From contig NZ_KE387166.1 in assembly GCF_000430545.1 (NCBI RefSeq), positions 1 through 64,000 on the forward strand: 64,000 bases of DNA, read 5' to 3'. The number at the start of each line of letters is the position of its first letter. The stretch's first letter is position 1. Under the pieces are notes generated by a model. The model had not been told where the DNA came from, made no database searches, and saw only the letters and a program-made list of their open reading frames with translations. Below, piece after piece: positions 53,479 to 62,897 of this stretch. The position numbers were made by a program, and so were the translations under genes. Origin of the DNA: Tenacibaculum ovolyticum DSM 18103 (GTDB taxonomy: Bacteria; Bacteroidota; Bacteroidia; Flavobacteriales; Flavobacteriaceae).

Positions 53479-53550
53479 TTAGCCCCGATTGTAGCATTTG
53501 TTTGAGCTCCTCGAAGAGAGCGAGTGCGGAAAGCGGGAAATGGCTTCTAA
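53479..53550. ncRNA. Structured GC-rich intergenic block (REP-like or small-RNA-like)
   Basis: In AT-rich surroundings, a 72-base block contains nested complementary segments: outer AGCC (53481-53484) with GGCT (53542-53545), next CCCG (53484-53487) with CGGG (53534-53537), and an inner hairpin GCTCCTCGAAGAGAGC (53506-53521). Nothing codes here. Similar blocks at gene ends are, as far as I recall, frequent in Flavobacteriia, so a dispersed repeat is as likely as an RNA gene. Confidence 0.4.
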
Positions 53551-53570
53551 AAAATAAAATGTTATTTCCT

Positions 53571-56546
53571 TTATTTAACCATTTCGTGTACGTTTAAATG
53601 CTTTTTTAAGATACCAGAAGGTGTGTTTTTTGTTTCATCAAAAATTCGAGTGTCTCCAAATAAGATAAAACTTTCTTTAGCTCTAGATACGGCAACGTTT
53701 AACATGTTTGGTTTGTTGTCTTTTTCAAAAAACATGGTTCCTTCGTCTTCATTAGAATATACAGAACTGAATAGTATAATGCTTCGTTCTGCACCTTGTA
53801 ATGCGTGTACGGTTCCTAGTTTTATGTTGTTTACTTTGTAACCTGCATCTGTTAAGGCTTTTGCTAATTCTCCTTTTTGACTTGCAAAAGGGGTGATAAT
53901 TCCTAAAACACTTTCAATGTTTTCAACATTATAGGCTTCTTTTATTTTTTCTTTATTTTGTTGTAACCAGGTTATAATAGCTTTTACTTCGCTTATATTA
54001 CAACGGCTATTGTATTTACGTTCGCTAACTCCTTCTATATGGTATGCCATCATTGAAGGGAAAGCTTGTGAATCTTTTGCTTTTCCTTTCATTGGTTTTA
54101 AAATACCATTGTAGGCTAGTTCGTTGCAAAAGTTAATAATTTCATCGTTACATCTTCTATGTTCTAATAGTACTAAGCCTTGTTCTTTCTGGGTAGCTAA
54201 AGGGGTTTCAAATTCACAGGCGTTTTGTGCCATTCTCATAATACTACCGCTTGAAGCTAAGAATCCTAAGTTTTTTAAATAGTTTTCATCGTCTTCGCTG
54301 TTTAGCATGTTAAGACTGGTTAAATTACCAGTGTCTATTTTTGGAGGTATTGACCAAATTGGTTCAATTTGTTTTAAATCTCCTACAACAAAGGCTTTTT
54401 GGGCTAAAGAGAATACAGGAATACTAACTTCTGGAGTTACTTGTCCTGCTTCATCTATAATTAAAAGGTCTAAGAAGTTATACAATGGTATATATTCGAA
54501 AATTCCTCTTCCGTTATCGTCTTCTCCTTGAAATTGGCTGTATAAAAAATGACTTGGTGCCATGTAAAATGTAGCTACAAAACACGGTGTTAGCATTGCT
54601 CTACGTTTCCATTTATTTTTAACGGCGTTTTCTCCAGTACCTTTTTCGGTATTGTTTTCTAACATGTCGTTTGTGGCTAACAACCATCGTGCTTCCCAAT
54701 AATGAACAGCAAGTAGAAAGGCTTTATGGCGGAGTTCCATATCTAATTCGTCGTAAAAAAAACGTTGCGAATTATCGTTAGAATTCATTTTTTCGTATTC
54801 ATTATTCCACATTTGTTCTTCTGATACAAAGGGAAATCCTTTAATACTGTTTTCTGCTTTCCAGTTCTTTAATCGTAAGTTAGCTTGTAATGCTAAGTTT
54901 AAGTTGGTAAGACATTCTTTTATAAGTGCTATTGTTTTTTCGTTACTAGCAATGGTATCTTCTGTAATTTTAAAAATAAAATCGACACTGTTGCTAGTTG
55001 TATCGGTATCAACTTTAAAATATTGTTTTACTTTTTCTATAAAATCGGCTTGTTTTACTGCCGATTTAAGATCTGTAATTATAGTTCTCCATTCTTTAAG
55101 TGTACCAATTTTAAAGGCATCTTTTTTTACATAGTTACTTTCATCTAAAAGTATGTTATTTATGTAATTTATAGAGTTTATATAGTCGGTAGAAAACTCA
55201 ACACCATCTATTAAGGTGTTTTCTATAATTATAATTTCTTCTTGTAAATGATCACAAACATCTTCTAATGAGTTTGTTTCTGTATTGTAATAATTACAGA
55301 AGTTTGTTAAGAAATAATATTCGGCTTCGTCTATATAGTCTTCATTCTCTAAGTCGCACAACGTCCCTTCATTACCAAAAAGGTTCCCTTTTAAAAAGTT
55401 GATGTTTTTTAAGGCTTTTACACTTTTAGAGTTCGAAGGTAAGTAAGTTGCATAACCGTTAAAGTCAGGAATCCATCTGCTAGATAAGTCCACCATCGTA
55501 CTTTCAGAATTGATAAAACTATCAATAATATTAGTAACCGCTTGGTTGTTGTTTGAACAGGCTAAAATTATTGGAGCATCTTCTCCTCTTATTGCCGCTT
55601 TTACAAATTCGGTAGCAACTAAACTTTGTAATAATGTTGTTTTTCCTGTTCCTGGGGGGCCATTAACTGCGGTAACAGCATTTTCTTCTGCTGTTAAATA
55701 AGAGAGTAATGTTTTTCGTTGACTGATTGATAGCGGAAATTCGTTAGACATTTGCCCTAAATGCAAGTGATTGTAATTTAAAAAACCTGCATCGGTAATT
55801 GCTTCTATTCTGTTTTTAGAAAGCGGATTTATTATTTTAGACAGTATAGGTAGTTCTTCTTCGTTTTTTAATAAGTTTTCGTATAAAAATAGAATACTTT
55901 TTGCAGTCGAAATTTTTGAACTTATAGCAAAGTAAGTAAGTTGATATTGTGTTGTGTAATTTTCTACTTGGTATTGTTGTAGGTTGCTATTGGTTATTTC
56001 TGAAAATATTTCGTTTATATAATCCCAGTATTCATCCCATGGTACCGATTCATCTTCATATTCGGCTTCTGGTGCTTCAAGATCTTTGGCATCTAAAATA
56101 GTATCAATAGCAGAAAAAATAAAATCGTTTTTAACATCGGCAACAGGGGTTAGGTAGTTACGAACGATTAAAGGAAATAATTCTTTAGGAGCTGATAATT
56201 GACCATCACGATTAACAACTGCAATAACCCAAAAAGGATGAATAGGGCGTTGTTTAGATTTTGGGTTGTCAGTTTTGTAATCTAAATGAAAAGGAGAAAT
56301 AAGTATTTTTGTTTCTTCTACTTTATGCCAGTTATTACTGTCTTTTTTTATTCCTTTTAATCTATTAATTCTTCGTTCTTCAACGTCTAATAGTTCATTT
56401 GCTTGTTTTGAACCTATAAGTGCATTGCTTAAATCTGACGTGTTTTGATGAAATAAGTTTTTTATTTTAGAAATATCAATCGCTAAGTTTTCACTATCAG
56501 ATAAACTATTCTTATAATATTGTAACCAATTTTTTTCGTTTTTCAT
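53571..56546 (-). CDS. Superfamily 1 (Upf1-like) AAA-domain helicase
   Basis: 991 residues. Walker A NGPPGTGKTTLLQSLVATE at ~292-310; Walker B LLIIDEAGQVTPE; motif III VVGDLKQIEPIW; and C-terminal helicase motifs V/VI, GTVHALQGAERSIILFSS and VAVSRAKESFILFGD. This is the AAA_11/AAA_12 Upf1-like SF1 group. A long helical insert lies between Walker A and B. Such large stand-alone helicases in bacteria act in nucleic-acid metabolism and sometimes in defence, but no partner genes flank this one. Confidence 0.85.
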   Translation of the reverse strand: MKNEKNWLQYYKNSLSDSENLAIDISKIKNLFHQNTSDLSNALIGSKQANELLDVEERRINRLKGIKKDSNNWHKVEETKILISPFHLDYKTDNPKSKQRPIHPFWVIAVVNRDGQLSAPKELFPLIVRNYLTPVADVKNDFIFSAIDTILDAKDLEAPEAEYEDESVPWDEYWDYINEIFSEITNSNLQQYQVENYTTQYQLTYFAISSKISTAKSILFLYENLLKNEEELPILSKIINPLSKNRIEAITDAGFLNYNHLHLGQMSNEFPLSISQRKTLLSYLTAEENAVTAVNGPPGTGKTTLLQSLVATEFVKAAIRGEDAPIILACSNNNQAVTNIIDSFINSESTMVDLSSRWIPDFNGYATYLPSNSKSVKALKNINFLKGNLFGNEGTLCDLENEDYIDEAEYYFLTNFCNYYNTETNSLEDVCDHLQEEIIIIENTLIDGVEFSTDYINSINYINNILLDESNYVKKDAFKIGTLKEWRTIITDLKSAVKQADFIEKVKQYFKVDTDTTSNSVDFIFKITEDTIASNEKTIALIKECLTNLNLALQANLRLKNWKAENSIKGFPFVSEEQMWNNEYEKMNSNDNSQRFFYDELDMELRHKAFLLAVHYWEARWLLATNDMLENNTEKGTGENAVKNKWKRRAMLTPCFVATFYMAPSHFLYSQFQGEDDNGRGIFEYIPLYNFLDLLIIDEAGQVTPEVSIPVFSLAQKAFVVGDLKQIEPIWSIPPKIDTGNLTSLNMLNSEDDENYLKNLGFLASSGSIMRMAQNACEFETPLATQKEQGLVLLEHRRCNDEIINFCNELAYNGILKPMKGKAKDSQAFPSMMAYHIEGVSERKYNSRCNISEVKAIITWLQQNKEKIKEAYNVENIESVLGIITPFASQKGELAKALTDAGYKVNNIKLGTVHALQGAERSIILFSSVYSNEDEGTMFFEKDNKPNMLNVAVSRAKESFILFGDTRIFDETKNTPSGILKKHLNVHEMVK

Positions 56547-56610
56547 AGGTATGAAGAAGTACTTGTTTTATAGATTTTGTGATAAAAAAGATGGCGAAAA
56601 TAATATATTA

Positions 56611-56811
56611 TTAGGGGCTAAATTTAGTTTTGTGATTCTTTTTATTAACGAAATGAACATCTTTTTTAACATATTCGTTTTTAGTAAAATAACGAAGTGG
56701 TTTTATAAATGGTAAATAGAAGTATTGCTGTATTAACTTTAATAAATATGATTTTTTAATAAAATTCAATATATTTAGTGTCTGACTAAGTTGAAACAAA
56801 AATTTGCGCAT
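56611..56811 (-). CDS. Possible small basic protein
   Basis: 66 codons, highly basic and hydrophobic (MRKFLFQLSQTLNILNFIKK), intact between ATG 56811 and stop 56611, in a stretch with no overlapping gene. No recognised family and no strong promoter or ribosome-binding site; could be chance in AT-rich DNA. Confidence 0.3.
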   Translation of the reverse strand: MRKFLFQLSQTLNILNFIKKSYLLKLIQQYFYLPFIKPLRYFTKNEYVKKDVHFVNKKNHKTKFSP

Positions 56812-56877
56812 AGATTAACTATGTAACACGAAAAAGATATAAATAAGTTAAATATAATATTATTAAAAATTACAACT

Positions 56878-57354
56878 ATGAATGAAGAAGTTTTGAAAGA
56901 CAATGAATTAGAATTGATTTTAGGTAAAGAAGCTTATGCTCAGTATGAGCAAGTGCTAAAAAATAAAAAAAAGAATAAAACCTCTGAAGAAGCGCTTTCT
57001 GAAGATGCTGTTTTTCATTTTATGGCAGATCAAAATGCGATGGAAGAAGAATTTTCTGAAGCTTTGAAATATTGTAATGCGGCGATACACTTAAATCCTA
57101 AAAACGAATATTACCAAACTAGAGGTGATATAAAAAGAGTTACAGATGATTTAGAAGGAGCTATTGTAGATTATTCTACATGTATAGAAAAGGAACCCAA
57201 AAGTGGTGTTTTATATAAGCTTAGAGGGACAGTTAAAATTGGATTACAGGACTATTCAGGAGCTTATGATGATATGGTAATCGCTAAATCCTTATCAACA
57301 GAAGGAGTTACGGATAATTTGATAAAAGAACTAAAAGAAATAACTGGGAATTAA
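56878..57354 (+). CDS. TPR-repeat protein
   Basis: 158 residues, no signal peptide. At least three TPR-like units in the second half: EALKYCNAAIHLNPKNEYYQ, LEGAIVDYSTCIEKEPKSG, YSGAYDDMVIAKSLSTEG, each with the small/large residue spacing of TPR helices A and B. The N-terminal ~55 residues are charged. Likely a cytoplasmic protein-protein interaction adaptor; partner unknown. Confidence 0.8.
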   Translation: MNEEVLKDNELELILGKEAYAQYEQVLKNKKKNKTSEEALSEDAVFHFMADQNAMEEEFSEALKYCNAAIHLNPKNEYYQTRGDIKRVTDDLEGAIVDYSTCIEKEPKSGVLYKLRGTVKIGLQDYSGAYDDMVIAKSLSTEGVTDNLIKELKEITGN

Positions 57355-57438
57355 AATTGTTACTTGTAATAATACTAACTGTTGTACAACCCTATTCTTC
57401 TTATAATAAGTTGTTTATAGTGTAGAAAACTCAATTAA

Positions 57439-58254
57439 TTGAAAGTAAGTGAAAAAATAAGAGAACTTTACAAACCAATTCAACCAACAATTCAGCGGTC
57501 AGATAAATATGTAACATATCAAGAAATTAGTCCGAATAAACCACTCCAAGAATTCATTTATTGTTATTGGCAACTAAAAACAGAGAAGCCACTCTCCAAT
57601 CAATTTAATTATAAGGTTGTTGCAGACGGTTGTATTGATATTTTTTTTGAACTTACGAATCCAAAAGAAAGTTTTGTAATGGGGTTTTGTAAAAAGTACA
57701 CGGAATTCTCGTTACAAAACACATTCAATTATATAGGTATTCGGTTTTTACCAACAATGTTTCCACAAATATTCAATTTTAATGCTTCTGAATTAAGTAA
57801 TCGATTTGAAAATTTGAATAAGATTGAATCGGAAACAGCAGTGTTTATCACAACGAAAATAAATGAAAGTCAAAGTTTAGAAGATATTGGCGCAATATTT
57901 AACGAGTATTTTCAGCATAGAGTTTCTGATACAAATTTTACAATTGACAAAAGACTATATGCTGCAATTGAGATAATTCTTGAAAATTTCGGAGTTGTAA
58001 ATATTCAAAGAGATTTAAACACAGGCATTAGTTCAAGGCAACTTCAGCGATTATTTAAATATTATATTGGCGATACCGCAAAGACTTTTTGTAAAGTGGT
58101 TCAATTCCAAAATTTTTTAAAAGCAAAACCTTCAAATGAAAGTTTAAGAACGAACAAATTATTTTATGACATTGGTTATTACGACCAAGCTCATTTCATA
58201 AAAGATTTCAAAAATTTCTATGGCGTAACACCTTCAAAAGCATTCGAAAAATAA
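57439..58254 (+). CDS. AraC-family transcriptional regulator with DUF6597-like N-terminus
   Basis: 271 residues from TTG 57439 (MKVSEKIRELYKPIQPTI). The N-terminal ~130 residues follow the pattern PLQEFIYCYWQLKTEKP and VVADGCIDIFFEL of the DUF6597 sensor region; the C-terminus is a two-helix AraC DNA-binding domain (SSRQLQRLFKYYIGDTAKTF; DIGYYDQAHFIKDFKNFYG; GVTPSKAFEK). The VOC protein gene starts 72 bases downstream and may be its target. Confidence 0.85.
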   Translation: MKVSEKIRELYKPIQPTIQRSDKYVTYQEISPNKPLQEFIYCYWQLKTEKPLSNQFNYKVVADGCIDIFFELTNPKESFVMGFCKKYTEFSLQNTFNYIGIRFLPTMFPQIFNFNASELSNRFENLNKIESETAVFITTKINESQSLEDIGAIFNEYFQHRVSDTNFTIDKRLYAAIEIILENFGVVNIQRDLNTGISSRQLQRLFKYYIGDTAKTFCKVVQFQNFLKAKPSNESLRTNKLFYDIGYYDQAHFIKDFKNFYGVTPSKAFEK

Positions 58255-58326
58255 TTATGTCCAATTTTTACAATACTTGATTTTAATTCTATGATAGTTT
58301 TGGGTTATAAATTATAACTGAAGAAT

Positions 58327-58806
58327 ATGAAAAAAACTATTACATTTTTAATTGCAGTATGCCTATCAGTAAGCGTATTATCACAATCAAATATTAATAA
58401 AAAAGAAGATTTAAAAATGAAATTGAATGCAGGAATAACAACAGAAAAAATAGCAGAAAGCAAAGAGTTTTATACTAAAGTTCTAAATTTTGGAGTAACA
58501 TTTGAAAATGAATTTTATCTCTTGTTACATACGCCAGATAAGAATATGAATTTAGCTTTTTTGTTACCAAATCACCCATCACAACAAGCATTGTTTCAGG
58601 AACCTTTTAATGGTAAAGGAATGTTTTTGACAATAGAAGTTAATGATGTGGATAAAATTTATAATGAAATAAAGAAAATGGGAATTGAAATTAGAATTGA
58701 CATTAGGAATGAGCCTTGGGGAGATAGACACTTTGCAATTCAAGACCCAAACGGAATAGGGATAGATATCGTAAAATACACAGAACCAGTAATGAAAACA
58801 TTATAA
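58327..58806 (+). CDS. VOC (glyoxalase/bleomycin-resistance fold) protein with signal peptide
   Basis: 159 residues. N-terminal signal-like sequence (MKKTITFLIAVCLSVSVLSQ) and then one VOC domain (LNAGITTEKIAESKEFYTKV...). Typical strand-turn patterns are seen (FLTIEVNDVDKIYNEIKKMG; FAIQDPNGIGIDIVKY). The signal would send it to the periplasm, unusual for the fold; alternatively translation starts at the internal Met ~30 (MKLNAGIT), giving a normal cytoplasmic VOC protein. Metal and substrate cannot be set from sequence. Confidence 0.8.
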   Translation: MKKTITFLIAVCLSVSVLSQSNINKKEDLKMKLNAGITTEKIAESKEFYTKVLNFGVTFENEFYLLLHTPDKNMNLAFLLPNHPSQQALFQEPFNGKGMFLTIEVNDVDKIYNEIKKMGIEIRIDIRNEPWGDRHFAIQDPNGIGIDIVKYTEPVMKTL

Positions 58807-58967
58807 AGCAAAACGTTAAATATAAAGTTAAAAAGATGTAGGTTTAGATATATTAATATTCAATTCTAAAATATTGCTATTATTCTATTAAATTTGGAAT
58901 GAAAAATTAAAAGTTGGCTTATTAAAGTAAACTGATGTTATTAGCCATTACAATAGATAATAAAAAA

Positions 58968-59747
58968 ATGAAAATAGACAGTTTATATACTTATCCGATC
59001 AAATCAACGAAAGGAATACTCTTAAACGAAGTTAACGTTAGTGAAATTGGTTTTGAAAATGATAGATATTTTGGAATAGCTAATTCTTTAAATGAAATTA
59101 TTACAGCTCGTGAAAACCCAAAATTACTAAAATTAAAACCCGAGATTAATGCTAAAGAGCTTAAAGTGATTTATGAAAACAAGTCTGTAAACTTTCCTTT
59201 AAATAGTAAATTTAACGATATTAAAACTTCGCTATTTAAAAAAGAAGTAAGTGTAAAGGTTATTGATAATGAAATAAACGATTGGTTTACTAAAATATTA
59301 AAGACTGAAAGTAAGCTAGTAAAAATAAACTTAAAGAATCTTCGAGAAAAAAACAACACTAAAATATCTTTTAGTGATTCATGTCCTATTCATTTAATAA
59401 CTAAAGAATCTGTTGAAGCTCTTAATGAAAAACTAGCAATACCAATAGAGATAAATCGTTTTAGAGCTAATATTATAGTTTCTGGAGTTAAAGCTTTTGA
59501 AGAAAGAAATTGGAAAAAAATAATTATTGGAGAATGTGAGTTTAAAGTTGTTTCTGACACAGTAAGATGTTCTTTAATTACTATAAACCCTGAGAATGGA
59601 GATAAGGATAACAAACAAGAACCATTAAGAACTTTAGCAAAAGAATTTAAATCTAATGGGAAAGTTAGTTTTGGAATTTACTTAGTCCCAACAAAAATAG
59701 GATTAATTAAAAAATCGGACTCTTTGATAATAAAAACAGAAGTTTAA
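58968..59747 (+). CDS. MOSC-domain protein (YcbX-like)
   Basis: 259 residues from ATG 58968 (MKIDSLYTYPIKSTKGILL), preferred over ATG 58935 because the former begins exactly at the MOSC_N barrel. MOSC_N strand pattern at the N-terminus; the C-terminal MOSC domain has CPIHLITKESVEALNE and VSDTVRCSLITINPENGDKD with the conserved Cys that carries sulfur/molybdenum cofactor chemistry. Likely a Moco-dependent reductase-type protein; substrate unknown. Confidence 0.82.
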   Translation: MKIDSLYTYPIKSTKGILLNEVNVSEIGFENDRYFGIANSLNEIITARENPKLLKLKPEINAKELKVIYENKSVNFPLNSKFNDIKTSLFKKEVSVKVIDNEINDWFTKILKTESKLVKINLKNLREKNNTKISFSDSCPIHLITKESVEALNEKLAIPIEINRFRANIIVSGVKAFEERNWKKIIIGECEFKVVSDTVRCSLITINPENGDKDNKQEPLRTLAKEFKSNGKVSFGIYLVPTKIGLIKKSDSLIIKTEV

Positions 59748-59782
59748 GTGTAAATCAAATAATTATAGGTGAGAAGTAGCAA

Positions 59783-59790
59783 TACATTTG
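59783..59790 (+). promoter_or_regulatory. -7 promoter box for the Nudix gene
   Basis: TACATTTG, exact TAnnTTTG match; the TTG is in frame with the Nudix gene and can be mistaken for a start codon at 59788, but ATG 59806 lies 15 bases downstream. Confidence 0.6.
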
Positions 59791-59805
59791 ATAAAGGTTA
59801 TAAAA

Positions 59806-60204
59806 ATGAAAGAAGTTGATAAAATAGCGTTTATTGAAACTAAGGACGGACAAATTTTAAGCACACGATCTAAAGGGAAATCAAAATACTATATTCCAGG
59901 AGGTAAAAGAGAATTAGGAGAAACTGATGAAGAAACGCTTACAAGAGAAATACTAGAAGAGTTAGATGTGCATATTAAACAGAATACAATTAAATATGTA
60001 GGAACTTTTAAAGCTCAATCTGACGGAGTAAAAGAAGGTGTTTTAGTTAAAATGACTTGTTATAAAGCGGAATATGATGGGGTTTTAAAACCAAAGAGTG
60101 AAATTGAAGAAATAAAATGGCTGAATTATAAAGATTTAAATATTATATCGGAAGTAGATAAAAAAATATTTAAGTTTTTTAAAGAAAACGGAGAACTGAA
60201 ATAA
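59806..60204 (+). CDS. Nudix hydrolase
   Basis: 132 residues from ATG 59806; the in-frame TTG at 59788 belongs to the promoter box. Complete Nudix box GKRELGETDEETLTREILEEL (G-x5-E-x7-REUxEEL) at ~residues 34-54 within a normal Nudix fold. Substrate (a nucleoside diphosphate derivative, NTP or similar) not predictable. Precedes the PLP decarboxylase gene by 24 bases, so probably cotranscribed. Confidence 0.88.
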   Translation: MKEVDKIAFIETKDGQILSTRSKGKSKYYIPGGKRELGETDEETLTREILEELDVHIKQNTIKYVGTFKAQSDGVKEGVLVKMTCYKAEYDGVLKPKSEIEEIKWLNYKDLNIISEVDKKIFKFFKENGELK

Positions 60205-60228
60205 AAACTAAGCGTTGGCATAAATTAA

Positions 60229-61644
60229 ATGAAAATGAGTGAAATTCAAAATAAAATGTTTCTAGAAATTAGAGACAAAGAAATATTTAACCAAGCGCAA
60301 CAGTATTCTTTTGAATACTTAGAAAGTGTTTTTGATCGAAATGTTTATCCAACAGAAGAAGCGCTCGAAAATTTATCGATATTTAATGAAGGGCTACCAG
60401 CTAACTCTACAAACGCTAAAAATGTAATAGAACAATTAAATAAATACGGAAGTCCTGCAACAACAGCAACACTAGGAGGAAGGTATTTCGGGTTTGTTTG
60501 TGGAAGCGCAGTTCCCGTAGGTTTAGCAGCTAAAAATTTAGGAACATATTGGGATCAAGCTCCAGCAATGAATGTATTATCACCCATAGGAAGTAAGCTA
60601 GAATCGGTTGTTGAGAAATGGTTAGTAGATTTATTTAATTTACCTAAAAATACATCTGCAGGTTTTGTTAGCGGAACATCTACAGCTAATTTATGTGGTT
60701 TGGCTGCTGCTAGATATCGTATTCTTCAAAGAAACAATTGGGATATAAATAAAAAAGGACTTAATGGTTCACCTAAAATAAGAATTGTAACAGGAAAACA
60801 AGCACATTCTACAGTTTTAAAAGCAATAGGTATATTGGGTTTAGGAACAGAAAATATTGAATGGGTAGACATAGATAACCAAGGTAGAATTATTGCAGAA
60901 GCTATTCCTGAATTAGATGAAAATACAATTCTTATTTTACAAGCAGGTAATGTAAATAGTGGCGCTTTTGATGATTTTGAAACTATTTGTGAAAAAGCAA
61001 AAAAAGCAAATTCTTGGGTGCATATTGATGGTGCATTTGGTTTGTGGGCTGAGGCAGTAGAAGAATTGAAGTATTTAACAAAAGGAATAGGAAATGCTAG
61101 TTCTTGGGCTGTAGATGGACATAAAACTCTGAATACACCTTATGATTGTGGAATTATTTTATGTTCAGATCAAGAAGCAATGACTTCGGCACTTCATATG
61201 TCTGGAAGCTACATTATTGAAAGCACAGAAAGAGACGGAATGTTTTACACACCCGAAATGTCTCGTAGAGCTAGAATAATTGAATTGTGGTCTATAATGA
61301 AGTATCTAGGAAAAAATGGAATTGATGAAATGATTTTAACAATGCATAAAAGAGCCAAACAGTTTACTGAAGAAATAGTGAAAATAGAAGGTTTTTACGT
61401 TGAAAATGATGTTGTATTTAATCAAGTAATTGTTAGGTGTAATTCTGATGAAATTACTGAGCAAGTATTAAGTAATGTTCAAATGTTAAGAGAATGCTGG
61501 CTTGGTGGATCTGTATGGTTTGGTAAAAAAATAATGCGAGTAAGTATTTGCTCCTGGGCAACAACCGAAAAAGATATATTAAAATCAGTAAAATCATTTG
61601 CAAAAGCGTTAGCACTAACTAAAACAAACAAAGAACTGGGATAA
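60229..61644 (+). CDS. Pyridoxal-dependent (group II) decarboxylase family protein
   Basis: 471 residues. Group II PLP-decarboxylase signatures: GGRYFGFVCGSAVPVGLAAK, a Ser-rich cofactor-phosphate segment (GFVSGTSTANLCGLAAA), VHIDGAFGLWAEAVEE, and the PLP-Lys motif SWAVDGHKTLNTPYDCG. Decarboxylates an aromatic or acidic amino acid; the precise amino acid is not clear. A strong hairpin at 61718-61758 follows. Start at 60229 (MKMSEIQNK) overlaps no other gene. Confidence 0.88.
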   Translation: MKMSEIQNKMFLEIRDKEIFNQAQQYSFEYLESVFDRNVYPTEEALENLSIFNEGLPANSTNAKNVIEQLNKYGSPATTATLGGRYFGFVCGSAVPVGLAAKNLGTYWDQAPAMNVLSPIGSKLESVVEKWLVDLFNLPKNTSAGFVSGTSTANLCGLAAARYRILQRNNWDINKKGLNGSPKIRIVTGKQAHSTVLKAIGILGLGTENIEWVDIDNQGRIIAEAIPELDENTILILQAGNVNSGAFDDFETICEKAKKANSWVHIDGAFGLWAEAVEELKYLTKGIGNASSWAVDGHKTLNTPYDCGIILCSDQEAMTSALHMSGSYIIESTERDGMFYTPEMSRRARIIELWSIMKYLGKNGIDEMILTMHKRAKQFTEEIVKIEGFYVENDVVFNQVIVRCNSDEITEQVLSNVQMLRECWLGGSVWFGKKIMRVSICSWATTEKDILKSVKSFAKALALTKTNKELG

Positions 61645-61717
61645 AATAGAACACTTTCATTAAATTTATTAGCTGTTTTTATTTTCGTTGGTTTCAATAG
61701 AATAAATCATTTTATCG

Positions 61718-61758
61718 ATAAAGAATTCCTATGTTTTAATGATATAGGAATTCTTTAT
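61718..61758 (+). terminator. Hairpin after the PLP decarboxylase gene
   Basis: ATAAAGAATTCCTAT / ATAGGAATTCTTTAT perfect 15-bp stem with an 11-nt loop. It lies in the 414-base gap 61645-62058, which otherwise holds no ORF or other motif I recognise. Confidence 0.7.
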
Positions 61759-62058
61759 TCTAGTAATATATACAGGTAGGTGCTAAAAATAGTAAGTATT
61801 AGCGTGAAAGAAGAAATTTATTGCTACTAAAAGGTTATGAATTAACATGTAAACATGATATTGAAAGAAGGACTTTGTTTTGACCAAATTTACACAAACT
61901 TGATTTACTTGAAAAGCGAAATTAATTTATACAATGATATAAGATTACAGTTACCTTAGCCCTTAAAATACCTTATATAGTATGTAAATTATCAAGATAA
62001 AAGATATTTAACCTGTATTAATATTTTGGGGCGTTACATTGAGGAATATTTATAAAAA

Positions 62059-62832
62059 ATGACATTTAGTAACATTGAACATATAACTATTGAAAAGCAA
62101 ACTGCTGAATTTCCAAAGCACTTTCATGAAACCTTTTGTTTCTCGCTTGTTGAGAAAGGAGTGAATCAGATTGATTTTAAAAATCAAAGTATTTTTAGTG
62201 AAGCAGGTTGTATATCAATTGTTAATCCTTATGAAATACATTCTAATCCAATAATAGATAGTGATTCTCATATAAAATTTGAAACGATATACGTGCCAAA
62301 TGAATTGGTAAAACACGTTTTAAAAGGGAGAAATATCAAATTTATAGCACATAAAATAACCAATAAAAAAGCAACTCAATTATTCTTAAAACTAAAAAGT
62401 GCTTTAGAAACAAAAGATGATAATATTATAGAGACACATTTATCTGAATTTATAAATACGCTAAAATTCTGTTCGGTAGAAAAGGAGCAAGAGTATTTAG
62501 GATTAAATTTTGACAATTTTAACCAGGTTAATGAATATATAGAAAACCATATTCAGGAAAAACTTTGTTTAGATGAACTATCTAAATTAGCAAACATTAA
62601 CAAGTTTGGATTTAGTAAAAAATTTAAAATGACTACTGGCATGACGCCAATGAATTACATTTTAATGAGAAAAGTATTTTCAAGTAAAAAAATCATTAAG
62701 TCAAATTCAGAACTTACTAAAATAGCGTATCAATACAATTTTACAGATTTAGCACATTTTTCTAAGACTTTTAAGCGGTTTATAGGTGTTTCACCAAAAA
62801 AATATAAAGAAAGTATTGCAAAAAAAATGTAA
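62059..62832 (+). CDS. AraC-family transcriptional regulator with cupin-like N-terminus
   Basis: 257 residues. N-terminal AraC ligand-binding cupin (FPKHFHETFCFSLVEKGVNQ; GCISIVNPYEIHSN) and C-terminal two-HTH domain (CLDELSKLANINKFGFSKKF; TKIAYQYNFTDLAHFSKTFKRF; IGVSPKKY). It presumably binds a small molecule and regulates nearby genes; the peptidase lipoprotein starts 65 bases downstream. Confidence 0.88.
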   Translation: MTFSNIEHITIEKQTAEFPKHFHETFCFSLVEKGVNQIDFKNQSIFSEAGCISIVNPYEIHSNPIIDSDSHIKFETIYVPNELVKHVLKGRNIKFIAHKITNKKATQLFLKLKSALETKDDNIIETHLSEFINTLKFCSVEKEQEYLGLNFDNFNQVNEYIENHIQEKLCLDELSKLANINKFGFSKKFKMTTGMTPMNYILMRKVFSSKKIIKSNSELTKIAYQYNFTDLAHFSKTFKRFIGVSPKKYKESIAKKM

Positions 62833-62897
62833 TAACCAAGATTATACAAGTAGTTACTTTTTACTAGAAGTAGATTTGGAGCAAAATTAATATTCAA

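Noticed and set aside
53623..55701. Several plus-strand ORFs opposite the SF1 helicase
   Set aside because: Shadows of the helicase coding sequence; translations lack domain signatures and signals.
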